From positions 1,190,210 through 1,254,209 of the forward strand of contig JAKSZT010053837.1 of NCBI GenBank assembly GCA_026826555.1: a stretch of 64,000 nucleotides of DNA, written 5' to 3'. The notes below the pieces were generated by a model. It saw nothing but the letters and a program-made list of their open reading frames with translations. It ran no database searches and was not told the origin of the DNA. This document shows positions 1-11,563 of the stretch, piece by piece (the stretch's first letter is position 1; each line of letters opens with the position of its first letter). The translations under genes and the position numbers were made by a program. Origin of the DNA: Tolypeutes matacus (Eukaryota; Chordata; Mammalia; Cingulata; Chlamyphoridae).

Positions 1-47
<47 letters not shown>

Positions 48-63
48 CTACTTCTTTCTTTCT
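1..63. repeat. (CT)n simple repeat
   Basis: The window opens in a perfect CT dinucleotide run of about 40 bases that decays into a T/C-rich tail. The repeat continues beyond the left edge, so its full length is unknown. Confidence 0.97.
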
Positions 64-694
64 AAAAGACAATCAAAATGCAGACTATGGCTTAGGTGTA
101 ATTATAGGTGCCAAATCAAAGTCAGCTTTTATTTACAACCCCTTTGCCAAGTCAGCAGTTCACCTCCTTCTCTGTGATGTGTCCAGACTGCACCCGAACC
201 AGTTTGAGTCATGTTATTTGTAAAATGGGGCATCTGATAACATCTGCTCCCTTTCTCTGGTTCAAACCATGAATGGGGCTCCTCTCCCTTCCTTTAGCCA
301 TCAGCTTTTGAATATTTACAATCTGTGATAGTACAAAGAAATGGCTTTTGCTCTCTGAACAGTCTATATTTGAAGTGGGGAAGGCACAAACGAGCAGACC
401 CCTAATAAAAATGAATTTGCTGTGAGTAGGAGTGAGCTACAGAAGAATGCAGAGGGGAATGAGGATGAATAACTAAGTGCAATGAAGGCTGACAAAGAAA
501 CCCAAGAAAGCTAAATGTCTGCTTCTGGATGAATAGGAGAGGAAGAAATCATGCTGGGCCTTTTACGTAGGAGGTATTCAAAAGCCATTTGTTTAATGAT
601 TTGGACAGTGCTTAAAAGAAAGGGATTTCTTGCTTGGAATTGAGCATAAATAAGAAAAATTATTACTTTGAGAGGGCCAAGGTAATTTTAAGGC
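64..694. other. Non-coding stretch, nothing recognised
   Basis: No convincing ORF, repeat family or RNA gene was seen in this AT-rich stretch. It may hold diverged ancient repeats that only profile searches would find. Confidence 0.5.
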
Positions 695-1641
695 TATGGA
701 GTGACTTATCTGTTTCCACATAATAAACTTTATTTATAGAGAAGTTTTAGGTTGCATATAAATGTTACATCAAAGGTGTAGGGGTTCCCATATGCCCCAC
801 CTCATTCCCTCTGTCACATTTTCCCCTATTAATAACATCTTATATTATTGTGGTATATTTGTTACACTTGATGAACAAATATTGAAGCATTGCTACTAAC
901 CAAGGTCTGTAGTTTATATTATATTATGTATTACATTACACCTTTCACTGTAGAGTTTTATAGGATTTGACAAAATGTATAATGGACTGTATCTGTCATT
1001 GCAATATCACGCAGAACAATTCCAATGCCCTAGAAATGCCCTGTGTTCCAATTTTCCCTCCCACTCCCTTCAGAACTTTTGGTAACCACTAGCTTTATAT
1101 CAAAGTTCAGATTCTTCCATTATAACAACAAAATGATAAGTCTACTTTGGTCCATGGTTGCATTTCCCCTTATGTTTGTTCACTACTCAATCTTGAGGAT
1201 TTGGGGATGGTGATGCCTGCTCTGCCTCAGACCTAGAGGGAGCTTAGATCTTATGGGGCAGAAGGAAGGATCTGTTTTGCTTGCAGTTGTAGATACTCTT
1301 TGTTTTTTGGGGGGATAGGGGTTGTCCATCATCATCATTTTGTTAGTTGTCCTGGAAGAGTCCGATGAACTGGATGGTAGGTATTGGCCACCACTTAGCT
1401 GAGATTCAGGGCTCAACTGGCACGTGACCAGACCAAAGGTTTAAGTCTCTGGGACATATATTTAACAGGTATAGTGCTAATTATAGGCTCAAATAAAAGG
1501 GGCAGAAGAATCATGTGTAGGGAAACTAGGAATGAGTCTAGCTCTGTTACAGTGGGGAAATAGATTACCACATATTCCAAGGGTATATGTGTGCTGATTT
1601 CCTGGGGATGTGTGCCTTGCCTATAGCATGGGGTGACTTAT
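695..1641 (-). mobile_element. Lineage-type retroposed repeat, copy 1 (L1-like 3' end)
   Basis: The body (about 710-1626) matches the repeats at 33990-35190 (same strand) and 29850-30100 (opposite strand). Shared landmarks include a block reading CTTAGATC near 1240, TTGCAGTTGTAGA near 1283 and TTGTCCATCATCATC near 1322. Near-identical 15-base flanks (695-709 and 1627-1641, 13 of 15 matching) look like a target-site duplication, so it was inserted by retroposition, element-sense on the minus strand. An open frame of 77 codons lies at 1183-1416 on that strand and overlaps the frame seen in copy 3. I take it to be the long 3' region of a xenarthran L1, but could not prove that. Confidence 0.7.
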
Positions 1642-1669
1642 TTAAATAGTTTGACAAGAATTCAGTTAA

Positions 1670-1722
1670 TATATGGAGAGACCTGGGTTCGATCCCTGGG
1701 ACCTTCCGGTAAAATTAAAAGA
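1670..1722 (+). mobile_element. 5'-truncated tRNA-derived SINE
   Basis: A short fragment carries the SINE B-box region (GGGTTCGATCCCTGGGACC) and a short A-rich tail. It is flanked by a perfect 14-bp duplication, AAGAATTCAGTTAA, at 1656-1669 and 1723-1736, so this is a real truncated insertion rather than a chance match. It belongs to the same short type as 25017-25110. Confidence 0.85.
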
Positions 1723-1736
1723 AAGAATTCAGTTAA

Positions 1737-2084
1737 GTCTCAGCCGCCTGCAATTCTCTATGAACTGCACCTGAGAGAGTCCGTGGCTCCAGGCATTCGC
1801 AGCCTGAGTCTGTAGCTATAGTTTTGCAGTCGAGTTGCCTTGGGAACACCTGTTTTCACACTGCCTCATCCTGGTGTCTCAGTAAGGCAGAGCCATCAGC
1901 CAGCCCCACTTTTGCTAGGTATGCACAGTAGAGTGAGAACTGATGCAAACCTGATGGACTGCATTCTGGCTCCTGAGCCTGGTTGGATAAAGGCAGGAGA
2001 AGAATGTTATTACATAAAGTCAAAGACTATGTAGGCAACTGATCCAATGCAAAACCTGAGAGTTGGGATATTGAAGTGGAAATT
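1737..2084. other. Non-coding stretch, nothing recognised
   Basis: Two short open frames (1633-1815 and 1840-2034) cross this area. The first runs through the SINE fragment, and neither resembles a known protein. Confidence 0.4.
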
Positions 2085-2325
2085 GTGTCAGATTTATAGT
2101 CAGAACGATCTTGAGTTTGAATTTGGCTCTCTCCATGTGGACTTTGACCAAATCACAATTTCTCCACAATCCGGTTTCCAGTGACTTGGAACAAAACACT
2201 CTACTTCCCTAAGATTCAGCTTCCTGTGAAAAATTGGAAATCAAAGTTGTAAGGATTAAATGAGATAATGTATGTGAAACTATCTTGTGGTCTGCGAAGT
2301 GTTATGTAAATGTAAAGTGCTTTGA
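2085..2325 (+). mobile_element. MIR SINE relic
   Basis: The stretch follows the MIR consensus order: a diverged tRNA-like part, then a block resembling GGATTAAATGAGATAATG (around 2254-2275) and a terminal part near TGTAAAGTGCTTTGAA. It is highly diverged, as expected for a mammal-wide ancient element. Confidence 0.6.
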
Positions 2326-2464
2326 ATTTTAGATTATGGACTTGTTAACAAGTAGGATGTTAATATTATGCTTAAGCAAAGGGCTTCTATTATTAGTTTC
2401 AGAGAGCAGGGGAGTCATGTACAATACATGTATACATGGGGTGAGCGGTATAAACTGAAAGGTT

Positions 2465-3378
2465 TATTCATGGCCTATGATGTGCCTTTTAGGCCCTGGA
2501 GATACAGCAGTGAACAAAACAGATAAAAATTCCTGTCCTCCTTAAGTTTATAGTCTACTGAAGGTATATAGATAAGAAAGAAATCTGTGAAAACAAAGGA
2601 GAGCTCCAAAAATTCACTTTGTATAAGCTTTAGGATTATATTTATTGTGACGTTAGTGTAAAATTATATTTTCCACTGATAATATCACAAAAAACAGAAA
2701 AGATAGTGAAGCATACACTGTAGGCACAATTGGCAGACATTTGAGAAAGTCCCAAATTACCAGGGGAGAGTCACTTCCAACCTCCTCCCCACCTCCCACC
2801 CCTCACCCCCATCCCAGGCCTGCCCATAGAAACTTCCCACCTGGGTACGAGCTGAGAACAGGGCCTGGCCAAGGGGTTAATATACCTAATTTGTTAGGCA
2901 GACGTACATGCCTGGGGAGAGTAGCATAGGGAGGGAGAATAGGGTGGGAAAAGAGGATGGCCAAGGAGACTCACTGAGGAGGGGGCATCAAGCAAAGTCC
3001 TGAAGGAGGTGTGGGAGCCATCCACGTGGAACGAAGAGTGAACGGTCCCGAGTTGGGAGCATGCCTGGTGTGTTTGGGAGACAGCCAGGGGGTCAGTGAG
3101 GCTGCAGTGGAGCAAACAAAGAAGAACCTAGTTTACACAAAGCCAGAGAGGTGAGTGGGCTGTGAGAGACACTGGCTTTTACTCTGGGTGAAATGGGGAA
3201 CCACTGGAAGATGTTGAGTAGAAGAGTAACATGATCTGCACAGAGGACAGACTGCAGGGAGCAAGAGAAGAAGTAGACAGTCCACTGAAGGCTATGGAAA
3301 TACTCCAGAGAACAGATGATGGTGACATGGACCACGGTGGGAGCAGTGGAGGCAAGGACTGGTTGGACTTGGGGTAGA
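2465..3378 (+). mobile_element. Ancient mammal-wide repeat, left part (family not named)
   Basis: This follows a long, widely distributed mammalian repeat that I recognise by text but cannot name securely: GATACAGCAGTGAACAAAAC near 2500, then GGAGCATGCCTGGTGTGTTTG near 3055, TTTTACTCTGGGTGAAATGGG near 3176 and GATGATGGTGACATGGACCA near 3315. The part at 2600-2890 fits poorly and includes a C-rich patch (2775-2820). The same repeat resumes at 18177 after L1 A, which independently fixes the L1 A borders. Confidence 0.65.
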
Positions 3379-5020
3379 TTTTTTTTTTAATTAGAGAAGT
3401 AATAGGTTTAGAGAAAAATCATGCACAAAATACAGAGTTACCCTATGACTACCCTATTATTAACACCTTGCATTAGGGTGGTGCATTTGTTACAATTCAT
3501 GAAAGAACATTTTTTATCATTGTACTATTAACTATAGTCCATGGGTTACATTAGGGTTACTGTTTTTGTTGCACAGTTGTATGCCTTTGTTTGTTTGTTT
3601 TTAATTTTTTTTCAAATATACAACCTCAAATCTCCCTTTTAACCACGTTCTGATATATGTGTGCTACCATCACCACCATGCATAACCAAGATTTTCCACC
3701 AACCCAAATAGAAACTGTACAATTTAAGCATTGACTCCCCATTCTCTATCCCCACCCAACTCCCTGGTAAACTGTATTCTGATTTCTAGATCTGTGAATT
3801 TGCTTATTCTAATTGCTTCCCATCAGTGAGATCATACAATATTTGTCCTTTTATGTCTGGCTTATTTCATTCAACATGATGTCTTCAAATGTTCACTCAA
3901 TTTATCACATGAATCAGAATTTCATTCCTTTTATGGCCCAATAATATTCCATTATAGGTATATCCCACATTTTATTTATCCATTCATCCATTGATGAACA
4001 CTTGGGTTGCTTCCATTTTTTGACAATTGTGAATAATGCTGCTATGAACATTAGCATGAAAATATCTATTTAAGTCTCTGCTTTCAATTCCTTTGGGTAT
4101 ATATCTAGTAGAGGGATTGAATAGTCATATGATAATTCTATACTTAACTTTCCGAGGAACTGCCAAAATGCCTTCCACAGTGGCTGCAACATGTTACATT
4201 CCTACCAACAATGAATAAATATTCCTATTTCTCCACATCCTCTATAACACTTGTACTTTTCCATTTTTCAATAGTAGACATTATAGTGAGTGGGAAATGG
4301 TAACTCATTGTGGTTTTGGTTTGCATTTCACTAATGGCTAATGATGTTGAGCACGTTTTCATGTACCTTTTGGCCATTTGTATGTCTTCTTTGGAGAGAT
4401 TTCTGTTCAAGTTTTTTGTCCATTTTTTAGTTGGGTTGTTTGTATTTTTGTTGTTTAGTTGTAAGATTTCTTTATATATTCTGGATATTAAACCCTTATT
4501 AGATATGTTCCAAATATTCCAAATATTGTCTCCCATTGTGTAGGGTATTGTTTTAATTTCATGATAAAATACTTTGATGCACAAAAGGCTTTAATTTTGA
4601 TGAGGCCTCATTTATCTAATTTTTCTTTTGTTGCTTATGGTTTGGGTGTAAAATCTAAAAACCATTGCCCAACATAAGGTCCTGAAGATGTTTCCCTATG
4701 TTTTCTTCTAGGAGTTTGATAGTCTGGCTCTTATATTTCAGTCTTTAATCAATTTTGAGTTGATTTTTATAGATGGTGTGAGGTAAGAATCCACCTTCTT
4801 TATTTTTGCATATGGAGATCTAGTTTTCCCAACACAATTTGTTGAAGAGACTGTTCTTTACCAAGGGTGACAAGAGTGAACTTGTCACCCTTGTCAAAAG
4901 TCAGTTGGCCACAAACATAAGGGCTAATTTCTGAGCTCTCAATTCTATTCCATTGGTCAATATGTCTGTCCTTGTGCCAGTACCATGCAGTTTTCATCAC
5001 TGTACCTTTGTAATAAATTT

Positions 5021-5222
5021 TTGTTTGTTTGTTTGAGGTACCAAAGCTAGGGATTGAACCCAGGACCTCAACCAGTGAACCACATCAGCTCCTCTGAGTT
5101 GGTTTTTTTGCTTGTTTGCTTGTTGTTGTTTGTTTTTTTGTTTTTAGGAGGCACCGGAGACTGAACCTGGGACCTCCCATTTGGGAAGCAGGTGCTCAAC
5201 TGCATGAGCCACATCCACTCCC
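5021..5222 (-). mobile_element. Dimeric tRNA-derived SINE in L1 A ORF2
   Basis: Two tRNA-like units lie head to tail on the minus strand: 5036-5093 and 5145-5220. Each has an inverted B-box (GGGATTGAACCCAGGACCTC in the first unit). They are joined by a T/G-rich linker containing CTGAGTTGGTTTT (5093-5110). The flanks TGTAATAA(A/G)TTTT at about 5009 and 5223 act as a target duplication within the L1 coding sequence. Confidence 0.82.
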
Positions 5223-7103
5223 TGTAATAAGTTTTAAGATTGGTAAGTGTGAGTCTTCCACTTCATTCTTATTTTCAAGATGGATTTGGCTATTTGGGGC
5301 CCCTTATCCTTCCACACATATTTGATGATTGGCTTTTCCATTTCTGCAAAGAAGGCTGCTGGACTTTTGATTGAGATTGAATTGAATCTGTAAATTGCTT
5401 TGGCTAGAATTGATGTCTTAACAATATTTAGTCTTCCAATCCATGAACACAAAATGTCCTTCAAATTATTTAGGTCATCTTTAATTTCTTTTAACAATGT
5501 TTTGTAGTTTTCTGTGTACAAGTCCTTTACATCCTTGGTTAGATCCCTAGATATTTGATTCTTTTTGTTGCTATTGTAAATAGAATTTTTTTCTTGATTT
5601 CTTCTTCTGATTACTCACTAATGATGTGTAAAAACACTACTGATTTTTGGGATGTTGATCTCATACCCCCCCACTTTACTGAATTAATTTATTAGCTCCA
5701 GTAAAGATCCCTTGCTGTGAATCTTTTTGGATTTTCTGTAAATAGGGTCATGCCATCTGTAAATAGGGAAAGTTTCACTTCTTCCTTTCCAACTTGGTTG
5801 TCTTTTATTTCTTTCTCTTGCCTAATTACTCTAGCTAGGACTTCCAATAGAATGTTGAATAACACTGGTGACAGTGGGCATCCTTGTCTTGTCCCTGATT
5901 TAGAGGGAAAACTCTCAGTCTTTCACCATTGTGTTTGATGTTAAATGTGGGTTTTTCATATATGCTCTTTATCATTTGGCAAAGTTTCCTTCTTTTCCTA
6001 ATTTTCTAAGCTTTTAATCAAGAATGTTTGGTGGATTTTGTCAAATGGTCTTTTTGTATCAATTGCAATGATCCTGTGGTTTTTTACTTTTTTTTCTGTT
6101 AATATGGTGTATTAACATTAATTAATTTTCTTATGGTAAACCACTCTTGCATACCTGAGATAAATCCTACTTTACCATGGTGTATAATTCTTTTAATGTG
6201 CTATTGGATTTGGTTTGATAATATTTCGTTGTGGATTTTTGCATGTATAGTCATAAATCATAAGAGGTATTGGTCTGTAATTTTCTTGTGGTATCTATCT
6301 GGCTTTGGGATGAGCGTACGATAGGCCTCGTGGAATGAGTTAGGAAGTTTGCCTCCTCTTCAATATTTTGGAAGAGTTTGAGCAAGTTTGATATTAATTC
6401 TTCCTGAAAAGTTTGATAAAATTCCCCTATGAAACCATCTGGTCCTGGGCTTTTCTTTTTTGGGAGGATTTTGATTACTGATTTAATCTCCTTACTTGTT
6501 ACTGATCTGTTGAGATCTTCTAATTCTTCTTGAGTCAGTGTAGGTCATTTGTGTGTGATTTAGAAATGTGTCCATTTCATCTCGGTTATTTAATATGTTG
6601 TTGTACAGGGGTTCATAGTATCCTTTCATGATCCTTTTTATTTCTGTGGATTTGGTAGTAATGTCCCTCTTTTCATTGCTGATTTTGGTCATTTGTTTCC
6701 TCTCCCTTTTTTTCTCTGTCAGTCTAGCCAAATGTTTGTCAATTTTATTGATCTTTTCAACGTACCAACTTTTGGTTTTGTTCATTCTCTCTGTTGTTTT
6801 TTATTCTCTGTTTCATTTATCTCTGCTCTAATCTTTGTTATTTCCTTCTTTATGCTTTCTTTGGGTTTAGTTTGTCTGTCTTTTTGTAGGTCCTCCAGTT
6901 ATGAGATTAGGTTTCTGAGTTGAGATCTTTCTTCTTTTTTGATGTAAGCATTTAGCGCTATATATTTCCCATCTCAGCACTGCCGTTGCTGCATCTCATA
7001 AGTTGTGATATGTTATGTTTTCATTTTCATTCATCTCAAGATATTTCCTAATTTCCCTTGTAATTTCTTCTTTGACCTAGAGGTTGTTTAAGAATACATT
7101 GTT

Positions 7104-7291
7104 TAGGGAAGTGGCTGTGGCTCAATCAGTAGGGTTCCCGTTTACCATATGGGAGGCCCGGGGTTCGGTTCCCGGGGCCTCCTGGTGAAGGCAAGCCCGC
7201 CCGCACGGCGTGGTTAGCTGACCCAGCGAGCACAAGCAGCAAGGGGGGGATAAGTGAATAAATAAATAAAATCTTTAAAAAAAAAAAAAAA
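7104..7291 (+). mobile_element. DAS-type SINE, young monomer
   Basis: A complete monomer has the A-box region (CTGTGGCTCAATCAGTAGGG), a CpG-rich B-box region (GGGTTCGGTTCCCGGGG), a unique part with CACAAGCAGCAAGG, an AATAAATAAATAAAATC motif and an oligo(A) tail. A perfect 14-bp duplication, AAGAATACATTGTT, flanks it (7090-7103 and 7292-7305). It sits in the L1 A endonuclease domain. Confidence 0.95.
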
Positions 7292-8386
7292 AAGAATACA
7301 TTGTTAAATTTCCAGATTTTTGTGAATTTTCCATTTCTTCCTCTGTTATTGATTTCTAGCTTCATTCCATTGTGACTGGAGATGATACATTGCATGATTT
7401 CAATATTTATGAATTTATTGAGACTTGTATTGTGATCTAACATTTGGTCTATCCTGGAGAATGATCCACGGGTACCTGAGAAGAATGTGTATTCTGCTGC
7501 TATTGATTGAAGTGTTCTATTTCTATTAGGTCTAGTTGGTTTAGAGTATCATTCAAGTCTTCTATTTCCTTATTGGTCTTCTGTCTAGATGTCTATCCAT
7601 TTTTGAAAATGGTGTATTGAAATTGCCTACATTAAAGTAGAACCATCTATTTCTCCCATCAAATATATCAATATTTTTCCATATACTTTGGAGGTCTGCT
7701 ATTAGGTGCATAAAATATATTTATCACTGTTGTATCTTCTTGTTGAACTGACCCCTTTATCAGTATATTATGACCTTCATTGTCCCTTATAACATTTTTT
7801 TACTTAAAGTCTATTTTATCTGATATTAGTATATCTACCCAAACTCTCTTTTGGTTACTACTTGCATGGGTATATTTTTTCTATCCTTTCACTTTTAGCC
7901 TTCTTCCATCTTGATTTTAAGCTGTCTCTTGTAAATAGTATATGGTTGGGTCATTTTTTTTTAATTCATTCTGCCAACCTCTGCCTTTTGACTGAAGAAT
8001 TTAATCCATTTATATATAAAGTAACTACTGATCATGCAGGACTTTCTTCTTCCATTTTGCTATCTTATCTTATAAGTCTTATACCCTTTGATTGACCCTC
8101 AATTCTTCTGTTAGTGCCTATTTTTATATTTATTTGATTTCCTGAATTGTACCATTTTGAGTCCCTTCTCATTTCTTTCTGAATATATTTTTCGTGTGTT
8201 TCCTTTGTGGTTGCCATGGGGCTATAAATCTATAACAATCATATTTGATATGATACCAATTTATCTTCACTATCATGCACATACACTATATTCCCAAATC
8301 CCTCCATTACCCACTTTTTTGTACTTGTTAGAAATTATACCTTTCTACTTTGAATGTTCAAAACTATAGATTTATCATTACTTTTT

Positions 8387-8749
8387 TTTTTTTTTTTTTT
8401 TTGGTGGGGGCAGGGAGGGGTCCCTGGGGCTTGGGATTGAACCCAGGACCTCATATGTGGGAACCCGGCACTCAACCACATCAACTTCCCTGAGTTGGTT
8501 TTTTTTTTTTTTTTTTTTTTTTTTTATCGGGAGGTCCCAGGGATCGAACCCGGGTCCCTCCATATGGGAGACGGACGCCCAACCATTTATGCCACATCTG
8601 TCCCCCTGAGTTGGTTTTATCATTTGTTTTGCTTGTTGTTTGTTTTTGGGGTTTTTTTTTGTTTTTTTTTTCAAGAGGCACCGGGAACAGAATCCAGGAT
8701 CTCCCATGTGGGAAACGGGTGCTCAGCTGCTTGAGCCACATCTGCTCCC
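8387..8749 (-). mobile_element. Dimeric SINE interrupted by another SINE
   Basis: The outer element has one tRNA-like unit at 8403-8490 and another at 8672-8748, both antisense. Its linker (CTGAGTTGG... to about 8670) is the same as in the dimer at 5021. The linker was opened by a third SINE (8503-8603). Outer flanks share ATCATT(A/T)CTTTTT at 8374 and 8750, which are L1 A sequence. Confidence 0.8.
8503..8603 (-). mobile_element. Short SINE nested in the dimeric SINE
   Basis: This is an antisense single tRNA-like unit with a poly(T) head and an inverted B-box (GGGATCGAACCCGGGTCCC). It is flanked by a perfect 15-bp duplication, CCCTGAGTTGGTTTT, at 8488-8502 and 8604-8618, which is the linker sequence of the host dimer. 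Confidence 0.88.
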
Positions 8750-8759
8750 ATCATTTCTT

Positions 8760-9057
8760 TTTATGCATTTGCGTTTTAGTAACTATAAGAAGTAAAAGTG
8801 GAGTTATATACCCCAAAATTACAATGCCATAGTACTTGCCTTTATAACTACCCAAATAGTTACTTTTACCGGAGGTCTTTGTTTCTTTGTGCCAGTTTGT
8901 CAGTTTGATCTACTATCTAGTATCCGGTCCTTTCAGTCTTAAGAACTCCCTTTGTCATTGCTTTTAGGGCAGGTCTAGTGGTAATGAACTCCTTCTGCTT
9001 TTGTTTATCTGGGAATGTCTTAATCTCGCCCTCATTTTCAAAAGAAAGTCCTGCTAA
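8760..9057 (-). pseudogene. L1 A ORF1 C-terminal part and inter-ORF region
   Basis: On the minus strand this reads as the end of ORF1 and the spacer before ORF2, including the block around 8958-9050 (GGGCAGGTCTAGTGGTAATG). ORF1p is the RNA-binding trimeric chaperone of L1. The sequence stops at 9057-9070 where L1 B was inserted and resumes at 16005. Confidence 0.72.
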
Positions 9058-9070
9058 ATATGATATTCTT

Positions 9071-9960
9071 TTTTTTTTAACAAATCAATTTTATTGATAC
9101 ATATTAAAAAGCATACAATAAAAAAAAAAATAACAAAAAAAAAAACCATACAATCCATCCAAAGTGTACATAATCACATAGTTATGCATTCATCACTTTA
9201 ATCATTATTAGAGCATTTTCATTATTTCAATAATAATAATAAACAAAAAACAAACACACAAATACACCACCTCTCAATCTCTCTATGCTACCCCTGCTGT
9301 ACATAGCTACTATTTCTGACTATTCTTGCATATTTAATTATTTTAAAGCAGGTTTTTGAGATATATTCACATACCATACAATCTATCCAAAGTGTATAAT
9401 GAATGGCCTCTAACATAATCACAATGTTGTGCATACATCATCACAATGAAATTTTAGAAGAATTTCATTACCACAAAAAGAAAAATTCCACACCCCCTAG
9501 CAGTCACGTCTCAATCCCTCTACCCTTCCACAGCCCTACATAACCACTTATCTAATTTCATCTTTTAGAAATTGATTTATATTTACAGGTTGTATAAATG
9601 GAATCATTTAATATGTAGTACTCTATGTTTGGTTTCTTGCACTTAACATAGATTTTTTTTTGTTTGATATTAACATCTTGTAACATTAACATACATTTGT
9701 TCAAATTCAAAGAAAAACAGTCATATATATGCAATATTACCCATATTTATATTTCACATGAGATTTTACTATGCTATACAGTCTCATGTTACATTTTTCA
9801 GCTTTCCTTTTATAATTTACATAACCTTAGAATTTCCTTTTCAACCACTGTCATGCCCATATAATAGCACTCTTTGTTATAAACATTATGTTGTACTTTC
9901 ACCTTTTCTATTCATTTCCAAAGATTTTTACCAATCTTTCCACAACCTTTTACCAATTCT
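9071..9960 (-). other. L1 B 3' UTR and rearranged 3' end
   Basis: The 3' end is internally repetitive. A segment starting ACCATACAATCCATCCAAAG near 9145 is repeated as ACCATACAATCTATCCAAAG near 9372, each followed by a TCACA...GCAT...CATCAC block. The last ORF2 codons appear to lie near 9590-9650. A further 3'-UTR-like stretch (about 9660-9960) separates them from the rest of ORF2. This suggests partial duplication or recombination between 3' ends. Confidence 0.55.
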
Positions 9961-11312
9961 TCATAATATTCCATTGTGTGTATAAACCACAGTTTGTTTA
10001 TCCATTTGTCAGTTGATGGACACACAGGTTGTTTCCATCTTTTGGCAATGGTGAATAACACCACTATGAACATCAGTGTGCAGATGTCTGTTCGTGTCAC
10101 TGTTCTCAGTCCTTCCAGGTATATACCCAGTAGTGGTATTGCTGAGTCATGTGGCAAATCAATATTCAACTTCTTTAGGAACTGCCAAACAGTACTCCAC
10201 AGTGGCTGTACCCTTCTACATTCCCACCAACAGTGAAGAAGTGTTCCTATCTCCCCACATCCTCTCCAACACTTGTAGTTCTCTGTCTTTTTAATAGGGG
10301 CCATTCTAATTGGTGTGAAATGATATCTCATTGTGCTGTTATTTTCATTTCCCTAATCGCTAATGATGTTGAACATTTTATCATGTGCTTTTTCACCATA
10401 AGTATTTCTTCTTTGCACAAATGTCTTTTCAAGTCTTTTGCCCATTTTTTAATCAGGTCATTTGTCTTTTTATTGTTGAGTTTTAGTATCTCTTTATATA
10501 TCATGGATATTAAACCCTTATGGATTTGTGGTTTCCAAATATTTTCTCCCATTGAGTTAGCTGCCTTTTCACCCTTTTGACAAAGTCCTTTGAGGTGCAA
10601 AAGTGTTTAATTTTGAGGAGGTCCCATTGATCTATTTTTTCTTTTGTTGCTCATGCTTTGGATCAAAGGTCCAAAAAACCACCACCTACCACAAGATCTT
10701 TAAGATGCTTCCTAAATTTTCTCTAGTAGTTTTATGGTGCTGGCTTTAATTTTGTATTTAAGTCTTTGATCCATTTTGAGTTGATTCTTGTATAGGGAGT
10801 GAGATAGGGGACATCTTTCATTCTTTTGGTTATAGATATCCAGTTCTCCCAGCACCATTTGTTGAATAAGCTGTTTTGTCCCAATAACATGGACTTAGTA
10901 AGCTTGTCGAAAACCAGTCAGCTATAGAAGTGCAGGTTTATTTCTGGATTTTCAGTTCTCTTCCACTGATCATTGTGTCTATCTTTATGCAAATACCACT
11001 CTGTTTTGACCACCACAGCTTTATAATATGTTGATATGTTTCAAGTTCAGGCAGTGAAATTCCTCCCATATCACTCTTTTTTTAAAAAATGCTTTTGGCT
11101 ATTCAGGTGCCCTTCCCCCTTTCAAATAAATTTCTTAATTTACTTTTCTATTTCTGTAAGGTAGGCTATTGGAATTTTGATTGGTATTGCATTGAATCTA
11201 TAAATCAATTTGGGTAGGATTGATATTTTCATGATATGTCGTCTTCTAAAACATGAACACGGAATGTCTTTCCTTTTGTTTAGGTCGTCATTGATTTTTT
11301 TTAGCTTTGTTT

Positions 11313-11563
11313 GTTTTTTGTTTTTTTTAAGATTTATTTATTTATCCCCCCCTTGCTGTGTCCATTTGCTTTGCATTTTTCTGTGTCTGTTTGTCTCCAT
11401 TTTGTTGGGTCCTCTTGCTGCACCAGCTTACTGCGCCGCGCAGGTCGTCAGCTCACCACACCATGTGGGCCGACTTGCCTTCACCAGGAGACCCTGGGAG
11501 TTGAACCCGGGGCCTCCCATATGGTAAACGGGAGCCCAACCAATTGAGCCACAGCCACTTCCC
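11313..11563 (-). mobile_element. DAS-type SINE, long form
   Basis: The antisense SINE has a poly(T) head, a TTTATTTATTTATCCCCC block, a longer middle part than the young monomer (TTGCTGCACCAGC near 11416) and an inverted B-box near 11490-11512. A perfect 13-bp duplication, TTTAGCTTTGTTT, flanks it at 11300-11312 and 11564-11576. Confidence 0.93.

Larger units (their letters stand above)
4225..8050 (-). pseudogene. L1 A ORF2 (endonuclease/reverse transcriptase) remnant
   Basis: L1 ORF2p nicks DNA with an APE-type endonuclease and copies its RNA by target-primed reverse transcription. On the minus strand, recognisable pieces in order are the endonuclease C-terminal part (7443 to 7300, with DHNTSLNKF-like residues), the linker (6785-6492, TKSWYVEKINKIDK), the reverse-transcriptase region (about 6400-5700), the post-RT part (5521-5234, [12 protein letters not shown] and [20 protein letters not shown]) and the C-terminal part (4584-4225 and beyond). 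A dimeric SINE and a monomeric SINE interrupt it, and frames shift repeatedly, so it cannot encode a working protein. Confidence 0.88.

Noticed and set aside
7104..7291. Functional tRNA genes at SINE heads
   Set aside because: The A- and B-box signatures are those of a SINE head; no cloverleaf with a proper acceptor stem is kept, and A-tails and duplications mark retroposed copies.
8378..8741. Lysine-rich frames on the minus strand
   Set aside because: They are translations of poly(A) tracts of antisense SINEs.
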